Source of the DNA: Jejubacter sp036620675
Lineage (GTDB): Bacteria; Pseudomonadota; Gammaproteobacteria; Enterobacterales; Enterobacteriaceae
Assembly (NCBI GenBank): GCA_036620675.1
Contig: JAZHEE010000002.1
Strand: one strand, 5' to 3'
DNA length: 64,000 bases
Shown: piece by piece, positions 1-8,337 of the stretch
How positions within the stretch are numbered: position 1 is the stretch's first letter
How the letters are laid out: every line of letters begins with the position of its first letter
Translations under genes and position numbers: made by a program
Notes under the pieces: model-generated
Seen by the model: the letters and a program-made list of their open reading frames with translations, nothing else
Database searches by the model: none
Told to the model about the DNA's origin: nothing

Positions 1-425
1 CGCCGAGCGGCTGCTGGAGCGATATCGCCAGCGCCGGGTTACGGCCCGCCATGACGCTCAGCAGCGAAATCATCGGGGTACAGACGCTTAAACCGGGCGA
101 GCGGGTAGGTTATGGCAGTCGCTACTGCGCGCCCCGCGAGCAGCGTATCGGCATTGTGGCCTGCGGTTATGCCGACGGCTATCCGCGAGTGGCGCCGGAC
201 GGCACGCCGGTGGTGGTAGGGGGCGTGCGCACCGGGCTGGTGGGCACGGTTTCGATGGATATGCTGGCTGTGGATTTGACGCCATGCCCTCAGGCAGGTA
301 TCGGTACGCCGGTGGAGCTGTGGGGCGAGCAAATTCGTATCGATGACGTTGCGGCAGCCAGCGGGACTATCGGCTATGAGCTGATGTGCGCGCTGGCGCC
401 GCGTGTACCTGTTGTGACGGTGTAA
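1..425 (+). CDS. dadX: Catabolic alanine racemase, C-terminal part (cut by window edge)
   Basis: This is the last 140 codons of a PLP-dependent alanine racemase that interconverts L- and D-alanine; the frame is open from base 3. The fragment covers the C-terminal beta domain. It contains IVACGYADGYPR, which holds the catalytic tyrosine, and the VGTVSMDMLAVDL segment. It reads very close to E. coli DadX, including the PCPQAGIGTPVELWG stretch. The following genes nhaP2, ldcA and emtA are in E. coli order, which favours dadX over alr. In the family dadX is cotranscribed with dadA, which would lie to the left of the window. Confidence 0.95.
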   Translation, partial: PSGCWSDIASAGLRPAMTLSSEIIGVQTLKPGERVGYGSRYCAPREQRIGIVACGYADGYPRVAPDGTPVVVGGVRTGLVGTVSMDMLAVDLTPCPQAGIGTPVELWGEQIRIDDVAAASGTIGYELMCALAPRVPVVTV

Positions 426-430
426 CTAAA

Positions 431-457
431 GAGGGAGCGGCTCTATTCCGCTTCCTC
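431..457. terminator. Hairpin between convergent dadX and nhaP2
   Basis: A 10-bp stem (GAGGGAGCGG with CCGCTTCCTC, one G-T pair) lies just after the dadX stop and overlaps the last codons of nhaP2. There is no clear T tract, so terminator function is only likely from its position between two converging genes. Confidence 0.4.
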
Positions 458-2179
458 CTGAGCTACCCTGACCCCTATCTTCACCACCTGATTATCCTCT
501 TTTTCCGCCACCGTCCAGACCAGACCGGCATATTCCACCTGGTCGCCGACCACGGGGGCGCCACCCAGCCGTTGGATCACCCATTCACCCAGACTTTGTT
601 CAGTGTTCATCGCGTTATCCGGCTCCAGGCCGTAAATGGTCGCCACGTCGCCAAAACGGGCGCTGGCTTCCAGAATAAAGTCGCCGAAGAAGCGCTGGTC
701 TAGGTCCGGCGATACCGGAGGGGTATGGCTGAACAACTTGCCCAGCGCAGGCAGATCGCGTTCGCGACCAATCACGCACAGGATATCGCCTTCCCGTAAC
801 CGGGTGCTGCCGCTGGGGTGCAGCAGGCCTTTACCGCGAAACAGGGCGGCGATGCGGGTATCTTTCGGCATGTGCAGGTCGCGCAGGGCGGCCCCCACGC
901 ACCACTTATCGGCGCTTAACTGATAGATAAACTGCTCCCAGGGCTTCTCCGGATGAATATCCAGACCGATACGCGATACCGGCCAACCCACCAGCGGCAC
1001 CACCACTTTGGCGCGTCGGGCCGCCCAACTGAGGGTGGTGCCCTGAAGCAGCAGTGAAACCAGAACCACAAAGAAGGCGACGTTAAAGAACAGACGCGAA
1101 TGTTCCAGCCCGGCCATCATCGGGAACACTGCCAGGATGATGGGCACCGCGCCGCGCAGTCCAACCCAACTGATAAACACCCGCTCGCGCAAATTAAAGC
1201 CGCGAAACGGCAGCAGCCCCAGAAAGACCGATAGCGGACGGGCGAAAAAGATCATCCACAGCGAAAGCAGTAGCGCCGGTATCGCAATCGGCAGCAGATC
1301 CGACGGCGTTACCAGCAGGCCCAGCACCAGGAACATGCCGATCTGCGCCATCCACGCCATACCGTCGAAGGTTTGCAGAATACCGAAGCGGTTGCGCACC
1401 GGGCGATTACCCAGCAGGAAGCCGCACAGATAAACCGCCAGGATCCCGCTGCCGTTCAGGGCGGTGGTGACGGCGAAAATCATAATCCCACCGCTCAGGG
1501 CCAGCAGCGGATAGAGCCCCTGGGGCAGCGAGATGCGGTTAATCACCTGCTGCAGGATAAAGCCGCCAGCCGCACCGAGCACAATACCCAGACCGAACTG
1601 CTGAACCAGATGGGCGAAGAACATCCAGCTCAGGCCGCTTTCGTGCTGCTGAATCATTTCGATAAGGGTTACGGTCAGAAATACCGCCATGGGGTCGTTA
1701 CTGCCAGATTCTATCTCAAGCGTGGCGCTGACGCGCTCGTTAAGCCCTTTGCCGCCCAGTAGTGAGAAGACGGCAGCGGCGTCAGTTGAACCGACGATGG
1801 CGCCGATCAACAGACCTTCCATCAGGTCGAGGTGAAACAGCCAGGCGGCCGCCATACCGGTCAGCCCTGAAGTGACCACCACGCCGAGCGTCGCCAGCGA
1901 TAAAGCCGGGCCAAGCGCAACCCGAAACGAGCTGGCCTGGGTACGCATACCACCGTCCAGCAGAATCACCGCCAGCGCCAGGTTACTAATCAGATAGGCG
2001 AATGGATAGTTATCGAATGGAATGCCGCCGATGCCGTCCACCCCGGCCAGCATGCCGATGGCCAGAAAGATAACCAGGATTGGGATCCCAAGACGGGAAG
2101 AAAATGAACTTAACAGGATGCTGAAAGTGACCAGCAACGAGCCGACGATAAAAAGATTAAAAATGGTCCCGGCATCCAA
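443..2179 (-). CDS. nhaP2: Potassium/proton antiporter of the CPA1 family (CvrA/NhaP2)
   Basis: The 578-residue inner-membrane antiporter has the same length as E. coli CvrA. Residues 1 to about 390 form the hydrophobic Na/H-exchanger domain, with the motif GSTDAAAVFSLLGG and the ESGSNDPMAVFLT segment typical of CPA1 exchangers. Residues about 400-490 form an RCK-C type regulatory domain, and a CorC-like tail follows. The family exports K+ in exchange for protons and helps with hyperosmotic or high-K+ stress. It converges on dadX with only 17 bases between the stops. Identity is well supported by order and sequence; ion selectivity is taken from the family. Confidence 0.93.
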   Translation of the reverse strand: MDAGTIFNLFIVGSLLVTFSILLSSFSSRLGIPILVIFLAIGMLAGVDGIGGIPFDNYPFAYLISNLALAVILLDGGMRTQASSFRVALGPALSLATLGVVVTSGLTGMAAAWLFHLDLMEGLLIGAIVGSTDAAAVFSLLGGKGLNERVSATLEIESGSNDPMAVFLTVTLIEMIQQHESGLSWMFFAHLVQQFGLGIVLGAAGGFILQQVINRISLPQGLYPLLALSGGIMIFAVTTALNGSGILAVYLCGFLLGNRPVRNRFGILQTFDGMAWMAQIGMFLVLGLLVTPSDLLPIAIPALLLSLWMIFFARPLSVFLGLLPFRGFNLRERVFISWVGLRGAVPIILAVFPMMAGLEHSRLFFNVAFFVVLVSLLLQGTTLSWAARRAKVVVPLVGWPVSRIGLDIHPEKPWEQFIYQLSADKWCVGAALRDLHMPKDTRIAALFRGKGLLHPSGSTRLREGDILCVIGRERDLPALGKLFSHTPPVSPDLDQRFFGDFILEASARFGDVATIYGLEPDNAMNTEQSLGEWVIQRLGGAPVVGDQVEYAGLVWTVAEKEDNQVVKIGVRVAQEEAE

Positions 2180-2272
2180 GATAAAGAGTCCCCCAGCTGA
2201 GTTTTACAAAATGTTACCATAATACAGGCAATTGCCGAAAACCGACCTGCGGAAAAGCGACCTGAATCGCCC

Positions 2273-3184
2273 TTATTTCAGGCAGGGGTGTCCGCTCAGA
2301 CGAAGAGTTGCCTGCTTTCCGTCATGCATCAGCTCGCCATGAGCGCCCAGCGGTAGCGTAACGGTACAGGGTTCGTGGCCGAAGGCCAGTCCGTCAACGA
2401 TGGGGATCCCCGTCCGTTCGCGCAGCGTGGTACAGACCTGGGCCAGGTTGTACCCATTATCATAATCATTCGGGGCAGCGGCGCTGAAGCTGCCCAGTAT
2501 GATAGCTCGCTGGTGTCTCAGAACCCCGGCGTGGTGGAGCTGAAGCAACATGCGCTCGATCCGAAATGGATGTTCGTTAATATCCTCCACCACCAGAATA
2601 CCGTCGTCAATTTGCGGCAGCCAGGGGGTGCCCACCAGGCTTATCAGCATGGCCAGATTGCCGCCCCATACGGTTCCGCTGGCCTGGCAGGCCGGCGCAT
2701 CGCTATGCCATTTCAGGGAAAAGCAGGGGGAGGTAAGCGCCTTCCAGAAGTGCTCTACGGTAAAGGGTTCCAGCTCTGGCGCGCCAAAATTACCTGCCAG
2801 CATCGGCCCGCTAAAGGTGATGGCTCCTTCACGGGCCAGCAGCGCCAGTTGAAAAGCGCTAAAGTCGCTGTGGCCGCAAATCATCAGAGGATCGCGGCGC
2901 TGGCGGGCCCCTAATGCCGGATAATCGATGGCTTCCAGCAGGCGGCTGACGCCGTAGCCGCCGCGTACCGCCAGCACAATCGCCGTACTTTCAGATAATT
3001 CTGCAAGCTGGTTAAGATCCCGTAGTCGCTGGGCGTCGGTACCGGCGAAGCGTTGGTAGCGCCGCCCGATGACGTCAGTGTTAAGCACCTGATGGCCGGC
3101 TTCCTGCAAGCGGACTACGCCGCGCTCCGCGGCGTCCTGCTGCATACAGTAACCGGATGGAGCGACGAGGTGAAAGGTGGCCAT
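2273..3184 (-). CDS. ldcA: Murein tetrapeptide carboxypeptidase (LD-carboxypeptidase A)
   Basis: A cytoplasmic serine peptidase of family S66, 303 residues. It removes the terminal D-alanine from recycled murein tetrapeptides so that the tripeptide can be reused. The nucleophile is Ser106 in ICGHSDFSAF. The family Ser-Glu-His triad can be completed by a glutamate in VEDINEHPFR (about 203) and a histidine in FGHEP (about 270). It is divergent from emtA, another murein enzyme, as in E. coli. Confidence 0.94.
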   Translation of the reverse strand: MATFHLVAPSGYCMQQDAAERGVVRLQEAGHQVLNTDVIGRRYQRFAGTDAQRLRDLNQLAELSESTAIVLAVRGGYGVSRLLEAIDYPALGARQRRDPLMICGHSDFSAFQLALLAREGAITFSGPMLAGNFGAPELEPFTVEHFWKALTSPCFSLKWHSDAPACQASGTVWGGNLAMLISLVGTPWLPQIDDGILVVEDINEHPFRIERMLLQLHHAGVLRHQRAIILGSFSAAAPNDYDNGYNLAQVCTTLRERTGIPIVDGLAFGHEPCTVTLPLGAHGELMHDGKQATLRLSGHPCLK

Positions 3185-3297
3185 GAGAATTTCCTTGCTG
3201 ATTTAAATGCGGTATTGGTTATCATGCCGCGAGGCGCTGCGGTTGTCATCCGCAATGCCTTTACCTGTAACCCGTTATTGAAAAGAGGGGAAGCGTA

Positions 3298-3912
3298 GTG
3301 AAGTTGAGATGGCTTATCGTGCTGAGTGTGTTGCTGGTGGGTTGTTCGAGTAAGCCATCCCGGGTCCAACACGGGGGATGGGAAGCGGGCCGTCCGGTAC
3401 AGGGTGCCCAGACCTGGATGCCGATAACCGAAGAGGCGGCAGAGACATGGGGGGTGAGTCCGCGTCTGATTACCGCGATTATCGCCGTGGAGTCCGGCGG
3501 TAATCCGCAACTGGTCAGCCGCTCTAACGCGGTGGGGCTAATGCAGATTAAGGCTTCCACCGCCGGTCGTGAAGTTTATCGCCATGAAGGGCGTAGCGGT
3601 CAGCCGTCGACCAGCGAGCTTAAAGATCCGGCGCGCAATATCGATATTGGCGCGGCCTATCTGAGCATTCTGGAAAACGGTATTCTGCGCGGCATCGACA
3701 ATCCGCAGACTATGGAATACGCGCTGATCGTCTCATACGTCAACGGCGCCGGGGCGCTACTGCGGATGTTCTCGTCAGACCGGGCGGAGGCTATCGATCA
3801 GATTAACGGTATGTCGCCAGAGGAATTCTGGCAGTACGTAATGGATAACCATCCCTCATCTCAGGCGCCGCGTTATCTGTGGAAGGTGAAGACGGCGATG
3901 GAGAGCGCCTGA
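3298..3912 (+). CDS. emtA: Membrane-bound lytic murein transglycosylase E
   Basis: A lytic transglycosylase of the Slt type, 204 residues, that cleaves the glycan strand to give 1,6-anhydromuropeptides. The start is GTG at 3298, which gives a lipoprotein signal ending in the lipobox LLVGC, so it should be anchored in the outer membrane. The catalytic glutamate lies in AVESGGNPQLVSRSNAVGLMQ, followed by the GLMQI segment typical of family 1 transglycosylases. Length and sequence match E. coli EmtA (MltE). In E. coli ycgR and ymgE follow; here they are absent and the foxA repeat block takes that place. Confidence 0.95.
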   Translation: MKLRWLIVLSVLLVGCSSKPSRVQHGGWEAGRPVQGAQTWMPITEEAAETWGVSPRLITAIIAVESGGNPQLVSRSNAVGLMQIKASTAGREVYRHEGRSGQPSTSELKDPARNIDIGAAYLSILENGILRGIDNPQTMEYALIVSYVNGAGALLRMFSSDRAEAIDQINGMSPEEFWQYVMDNHPSSQAPRYLWKVKTAMESA

Positions 3913-3999
3913 TGACGCTGGCCAACGGCCTTGTGCGGGGTTGCTGGGGTTATTTTCGCGCAGTGCCGTATTCCGGAGAAATATGTCGCGCTGGTGGAG

Positions 4000-4086
4000 G
4001 TTCCGTTCACCTTAAGGTGATTTCTCTTATGCCGGTTGCGGAACCGGTGAATTAACAGAGAAGCAGTGATGCAAAGTGAACGGAAC
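4000..4086. repeat. 87-bp element with 11-bp terminal inverted repeats, copy A1
   Basis: The ends are perfect inverted repeats, GTTCCGTTCAC (4000-4010) and GTGAACGGAAC (4076-4086). Inside are a 14-bp palindrome TCACCTTAAGGTGA and the hairpin CCGGTTGCGGAACCGG. The counterpart at 7469-7555 has exactly the same length. This looks like a miniature inverted-repeat element; no target duplication was found. Confidence 0.7.
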
Positions 4087-4162
4087 AGCCCGCCGCATCG
4101 TCATATTCTTCCCAGTGACCTTTCAGATGCAGGCCGGGGCGGTGGTTGTAGTATGTAGTCAT
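4052..4162 (-). pseudogene. Short ORF resembling the core of SymE-type toxins (remnant)
   Basis: A 36-codon frame starting MTTYYNHRPGLHLKGHW, inside repeat copy A. The PxLHLKGxW core resembles SymE-family proteins, but the expected LEEAGF-type continuation is missing and the frame ends early. In copy B the same start (ATG at 7630) continues into a different frame after LKGH. It may be a decayed gene fragment carried by the repeat, or a chance match. Confidence 0.3.
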
Positions 4163-4224
4163 GCCGGTTGCGCTATTTCTGCGACAATGCTGTGTTCTGG
4201 GGGGAATATGTCACGCTGGCGAAG

Positions 4225-4894
4225 GTTCCGTTCACCTTAAGGTGATTTATCTTATGTCGGTTCCGGAACCGGTGAACGTGTCAGGAGGCTCAAACGCCGC
4301 CTCCTGACAACCTGGCTTTCCGGCGTGAAAATCGCCGCTGTCGCGGATTAACCCGGCCCATCCCTGGGCCGGGCCCCTTCGGGGCAACGCCTGCGGCGTT
4401 GTTCAAAATGGCTCCCGGCAATTTTGTCCTCCGCTTTTCCCGTCCGCCGGACGGGTCGGGCATAACGGCACCTCCCTGTGCCGTATGCCCTCAGCCCGAC
4501 GTCCTGTCGGGCTGACCCTGGCGGCCGTGAACGCTGCGGCGATTTTCAGGCCGGAGTATCATCGCCCTGAATCTTCTGCCTGAACTCATCCGAAAGGTCG
4601 AAAGGTGCTGCTGGTGTCATTTAGAAAAGACAGACTGAAGCGACGAGGGTGTAGCCACCCGGCTTAAAAAACGCCGTAGCGTTCACGCAGGGCCGGAGGA
4701 GCGACAGGGTAAGGTCGCCTGGGATGGCGACTCTTGCCCGTTCCGAAAAGCCCGGAGTGATAAGCGAAGGGGCCCCGAAGGGCGTTTTTTACCGCCGGGA
4801 AGCCCGGGTCGCCAGGGGAGCGGCGACTGAGCCCCCCAGGCCCGTTCACCCGTGGTGGATTAACAGAGAAGCCATCACGCAAAGTGAACGGAAC
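4225..4894. repeat. 670-bp nested inverted-repeat element, copy A2
   Basis: Bounded by GTTCCGTTCAC (4225-4235) and GTGAACGGAAC (4884-4894), the same ends as the 87-bp element. It reads like the 87-bp element split by an inner segment at 4271-4850, whose own ends (GGTGAACG... and ...CCCGTTCACC) are inverted repeats. The inner segment holds three tandem hairpins between 4440 and 4520 and a stretch at 4630-4850 that is strongly conserved in copy B. Confidence 0.7.
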
Positions 4895-5117
4895 ACCCGC
4901 CGCATCATCATATTCTGCCGCTTTTGTTCTGAAACCGGGCGCCGGAACTGTCTATACCCCTCACCCCGGATCGTACCCCCTGAAGGGAGAGGGAGTTTCT
5001 CCCTGCTCACCAGCGGTGAATCAACAGAACAGCAGCCGCCTGATGTGAACAGAACGGCCCGCCGTACTACCATCTCCCACCTGCATCAAAGCCCCGGAAA
5101 CGATGTTCTTTTAGCGA

Positions 5118-7280
5118 TTAAAAATCATATCCCGCAGTAACGGTCACCTGGCGCTCCTGGCCCCAGTAGCAGTTGGTGGCGCCATAACAGCCCGCCACGT
5201 AGTCGCGGCCGGTCAGGTTGGTGGCATTCACCTGGAGTGAAGCGCCGCGCAGGCTGTTGCTCCACTCCCCAAGGTCGGCGCGTACCATGGCATCCACCAG
5301 GGTCACTGATGGAATACGACGGGTATTCTCGTTATCGACCCACTGCTTACCGATGTAGCGTACCCCGGCGCCAAAGCTGATGCCGTAGTCGGCACGATAA
5401 TGGCCCCACAGCGAAGCGAACCGATCCGGCGTGACGTAGGGGGTGTTGCCGTTATTGCCGTCGATAGCGTCTTTAAAGCGCACCTTGTTCCAGGTGTAGC
5501 CAGCGATGGCGGAAAGGCGCGGGGTAATTTCGGTGCGTGCTTCCAGCTCAATCCCCTGGGAATGCACTTTTCCTGCCGGCTCGTAGTAGCTGCCCTGAAT
5601 CACGCGGTTGCCGACATCTTTTTGGGTCAGATCATAAACGGCCAGGGTGTAGAGATCGCGACTACCTGGCGGCTGGTACTTCAGGCCCGCCTCATATTGC
5701 TGGCTGGTGGTGGGTTTGAGCAGATGGCCCTGGGCGTCTGGCAGCACCTGGGGGGTGACGGCGGAACTGTAGCTAATATAGGGGGAGACGCCATTCTGGA
5801 AGGCATACAGCAGGGCGGCCCGACCGCTGAAGCGATCGTCGCGACGGTTATCCACCACCCGGCTGTTATCCTCGGGCGTGACCGTGCGGCTTTTGGTTTC
5901 CAGCCTGTCAAAACGGCCGGAGAGATCCAGATGCCAGCGGTTCCACACCATCTCATCCTGCAGATAGACGCCGGTCTGCTCGTAAACCCGACGAATGTTC
6001 GAACGCAGTACGCCGGGAATCCGCGCGCCGCTGGCGTCGTAGTGCCACAGGTCAGTACCACCGGACTGGCCAGTCCAGGGGTTCAGGTTGGTGGCCGACG
6101 CGCTGTCACTCTGAATGCGGTTTCGGAAGCGGTGGTATTCGGCGCCCAGCACCAGGGTGTGATCCACGCTACCGGTGACGAAGTCCGCTTCCAGTTGGTT
6201 ATCCATGGCCCAGGCGTCCAGCGAGGAGTCTTCGCCGCTGTAGTAGCGGGTGAGCTCATTGTGCTGCGCATCGGCCCAGCCGAGCTGATAGGCCTGATTC
6301 AGCTTCACGTTGGAATGGGTGTAACTGCCGTTAGAGCGAAATGCCCAGACGTCGCTAAAGCGGTGGGCGAATTCATAGCTGTAGATCTGCTCGTGGCGCT
6401 TAAAGGCGTCGATACCCGGTTCTACGTCTGAAAAATCAGTGCCCAGCTTATGGCCCGTTGACGAATAAAGGCTGCCGTCTGCCGGTACCGAACCGTGGAA
6501 ACCACCGGAGGGATCCTTTTCCAGATAAGCGCGCAGCACCAGCGAAGTATCATCATCGGGCTGCCAGAGTACCGAGGGGGCAATGGCGTAACGTTCGTCG
6601 CGGGTATTTTGATACTGGGTATCGGTATTTTTGGTCATCCCGGTCAGGCGCCACGCCCAGTTCTGGTTAATGGCGTCGGTATAGTCGAAGGCGGTACCGT
6701 TGGTATTGTGATTACCGACCATGGCGCGCAGGTGGCCTTCCCGGGCGAACTGTGGGCGTTTCGAGGTCATCATCACCAGTCCGCCGGGGATGGTTTGCCC
6801 GTACAGCGCGGAAGAGGGGCCGCGGATAACGTCGATACGCTCCAGGAACCAGGGATCGACCTGCAGCACGTTATAGCTGCCGCCGTCGCTCATCAGGCGC
6901 AGACCGTCCAGGAAGGTATTGTTGACATCGCCGCCGTGGAAGCCGCGTAGTGCGACGGTATCGTAGCGGGTGGCGCCGCCGGCAAAGCCGGTAAAGACGC
7001 CGGGAGTATAGTTCAGGGCACTGTTGACGTTCTGGGCGCCCTGGTCTTCCATCTGCTGACGGGTTACGACTGAAATCGCCTGACCGGTTTCGATGAGCGG
7101 TTTATCGGTTTTGGTGGCGCCGCGGCTGGTGGTGGCGTTGTACCCTGCGGTGGGCGTAGTGGCGGTATCTGGCGCTATGGCGCTGACTATTACGGTATCC
7201 TCGGCGCCGAAAGCGGGGCCGGAGGCCAGTAGCGCGAAGGGGATCGCCAGTGTGCGGCGGTAGCTATTCATTAACGTCAT
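5118..7280 (-). CDS. foxA: TonB-dependent ferrioxamine B receptor
   Basis: An outer-membrane siderophore receptor, 720 residues. The signal peptide ends near residue 25 (GPAFGA). The plug domain (about 45-165) carries IETGQAISVVTRQQMEDQG and the RGFHGGDVNNTFLDGLRL segment, and a 22-strand barrel ends in the aromatic residue of TVTAGYDF. It matches the Yersinia-type FoxA over most of its length, including ALRGFHGGDVNN, GPSSALYGQ and QYEAGLKYQPPGS, so ferrioxamine-type hydroxamates are the likely ligand. A Fur-like box lies upstream. It sits alone between two copies of a non-coding repeat, in a place where E. coli has other genes, so it was probably acquired or moved. Confidence 0.9.
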   Translation of the reverse strand: MTLMNSYRRTLAIPFALLASGPAFGAEDTVIVSAIAPDTATTPTAGYNATTSRGATKTDKPLIETGQAISVVTRQQMEDQGAQNVNSALNYTPGVFTGFAGGATRYDTVALRGFHGGDVNNTFLDGLRLMSDGGSYNVLQVDPWFLERIDVIRGPSSALYGQTIPGGLVMMTSKRPQFAREGHLRAMVGNHNTNGTAFDYTDAINQNWAWRLTGMTKNTDTQYQNTRDERYAIAPSVLWQPDDDTSLVLRAYLEKDPSGGFHGSVPADGSLYSSTGHKLGTDFSDVEPGIDAFKRHEQIYSYEFAHRFSDVWAFRSNGSYTHSNVKLNQAYQLGWADAQHNELTRYYSGEDSSLDAWAMDNQLEADFVTGSVDHTLVLGAEYHRFRNRIQSDSASATNLNPWTGQSGGTDLWHYDASGARIPGVLRSNIRRVYEQTGVYLQDEMVWNRWHLDLSGRFDRLETKSRTVTPEDNSRVVDNRRDDRFSGRAALLYAFQNGVSPYISYSSAVTPQVLPDAQGHLLKPTTSQQYEAGLKYQPPGSRDLYTLAVYDLTQKDVGNRVIQGSYYEPAGKVHSQGIELEARTEITPRLSAIAGYTWNKVRFKDAIDGNNGNTPYVTPDRFASLWGHYRADYGISFGAGVRYIGKQWVDNENTRRIPSVTLVDAMVRADLGEWSNSLRGASLQVNATNLTGRDYVAGCYGATNCYWGQERQVTVTAGYDF

Positions 7281-7325
7281 TATTGTTTCCCGTCGTCATC
7301 GATAAACGTACGCTTAAAGTTAAAC

Positions 7326-7344
7326 GCGAATTATTATCGTTGTC
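7326..7344 (-). promoter_or_regulatory. Putative Fur box upstream of foxA
   Basis: On the minus strand the hexamers are GACAAC, GATAAT, a single A, then ATTCGC. This is about 14 of 18 matches to the GATAAT-GATAAT-N-ATTATC Fur consensus, 46 bases before the foxA start. It fits iron-repressed expression. Confidence 0.6.
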
Positions 7345-7468
7345 GTTTGCTTATTTCAAGACGTAAATGCAGGTAAACAGAAGAAAAAAGGTTCATCACG
7401 GATTGTTGTGAAGCTGAAGTTACTAGCGGCTGCCCTGGCTTCCGGGTGAGTATGTCGCACAGGAGAAG

Positions 7469-7555
7469 ATTCCGTTCACCTGAAGGTGATTTTTTATCTG
7501 TCGGTTGCGGAACCGGTGAATTCACAGTGAAGCTGTTGCCTGAAGTGAACGGAAC
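7469..7555. repeat. 87-bp element with terminal inverted repeats, copy B1
   Basis: The ends are ATTCCGTTCAC (7469-7479, one mismatch) and GTGAACGGAAC (7545-7555). It has the same length as the element at 4000-4086 and the same internal GGTTGCGGAACC hairpin. Confidence 0.65.
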
Positions 7556-7691
7556 AGCCCGCTGCATCACATATTTTGCCAGGTGGCCTTTCAGATGCAG
7601 GCCGGGGCGGCGGTTGTAGTACGTGGTCATGCCGGTTGGGCTATTTTGGCGATTATGCCGTGTTCTGGAGGAATATGTCGTGCCGGTGAAG

Positions 7692-8278
7692 GTTCCGTTC
7701 ACCTTAAGGGTATTTTTATATGCCGGTTGTGGAACCGGTGAACGGGCCAGGGGCTCAGATGCCGCCCCTGACAACCCGGCTTTCCGGCGTGAAAATCGCC
7801 GCTGTCGCGGGCCCCTGCGTATTCCCGTCCGCCGGACGGGTCGGGCGTGACGGCACCTCCCTGTGCCGCACGCCCTCAGCCCGACGTCCTGTCGGGCTGA
7901 CCCTGGCCACCGGGAATACTCCGGCGATTTTCAGGCCGGAGAATGTCACCACCTTTTATCATCTGCCTGGATTAATCAGAGCCGGTATCATTTAAAAAAA
8001 CAGACTGAAGCGATGAGGGGGTTACATCCCGGCTTAAAAAACGCCGCAGCGTTCACGCAGGGCCGGAGGAGCGACAGGATGTCGCGACAGGGCAAGGTCG
8101 CCATGGATGGCGACTCTTGCCCGTTCCGAAAAGCCCGGCGTGATAAGCGAAGGGCCCGCGTCAGCGGCGTTTTTTACCGCCGGGGAGCCCGGGTCGCCAG
8201 GGGAGCGGCGACTGAGCCCCCTGGCCCGTTCACCCGTGGTGGATTAACAGAGAAGCAGAAACCTGAAGTGAACGGAAC
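7692..8278. repeat. 587-bp nested inverted-repeat element, copy B2
   Basis: The outer ends GTTCCGTTCAC (7692-7702) and GTGAACGGAAC (8268-8278) are perfect inverted repeats. The inner segment 7737-8234 starts GGTGAACGGGCCAGGGGCTC and ends with its near-perfect complement, giving terminal repeats of about 21 bases. Inside are the hairpins CCCGTCCGCCGGACGGG, a 13-bp stem with one bulged A (7843-7876), and CAGCCCGAC-GTCCT-GTCGGGCTG. Confidence 0.7.
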
Positions 8279-8337
8279 ACTCGCCGCATCGTCATATTTT
8301 GCCGCTTTTGTTCTGAAACCGAGCGCCGGAGCCACCT

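Larger units (their letters stand above)
3971..5003. repeat. Large structured non-coding repeat, copy A (left of foxA)
   Basis: About 1 kb without a credible full gene. It aligns by eye along its length with copy B at 7440-8387 on the other side of foxA. It contains, in order, an 87-bp element bounded by GTTCCGTTCAC and GTGAACGGAAC, a spacer, a 670-bp element with the same ends, and one unit of the sequence that forms the tandem array in copy B. Hairpins are dense (4280-4308, 4352-4400, 4440-4520). Copy A has roughly 75 extra bases near 4347-4437, made of three consecutive hairpins. Identity was not computed. No transposase or reverse transcriptase is present. Confidence 0.85.

Noticed and set aside
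3971..5003. Retron or group II intron as an explanation for the structured repeat
   Set aside because: No reverse transcriptase gene nearby and no recognisable msr-msd or domain V; the nested inverted ends fit a miniature element better.
5400..6431. 343-codon plus-strand frame inside foxA
   Set aside because: Shadow frame; foxA on the minus strand matches a known receptor along its full length.
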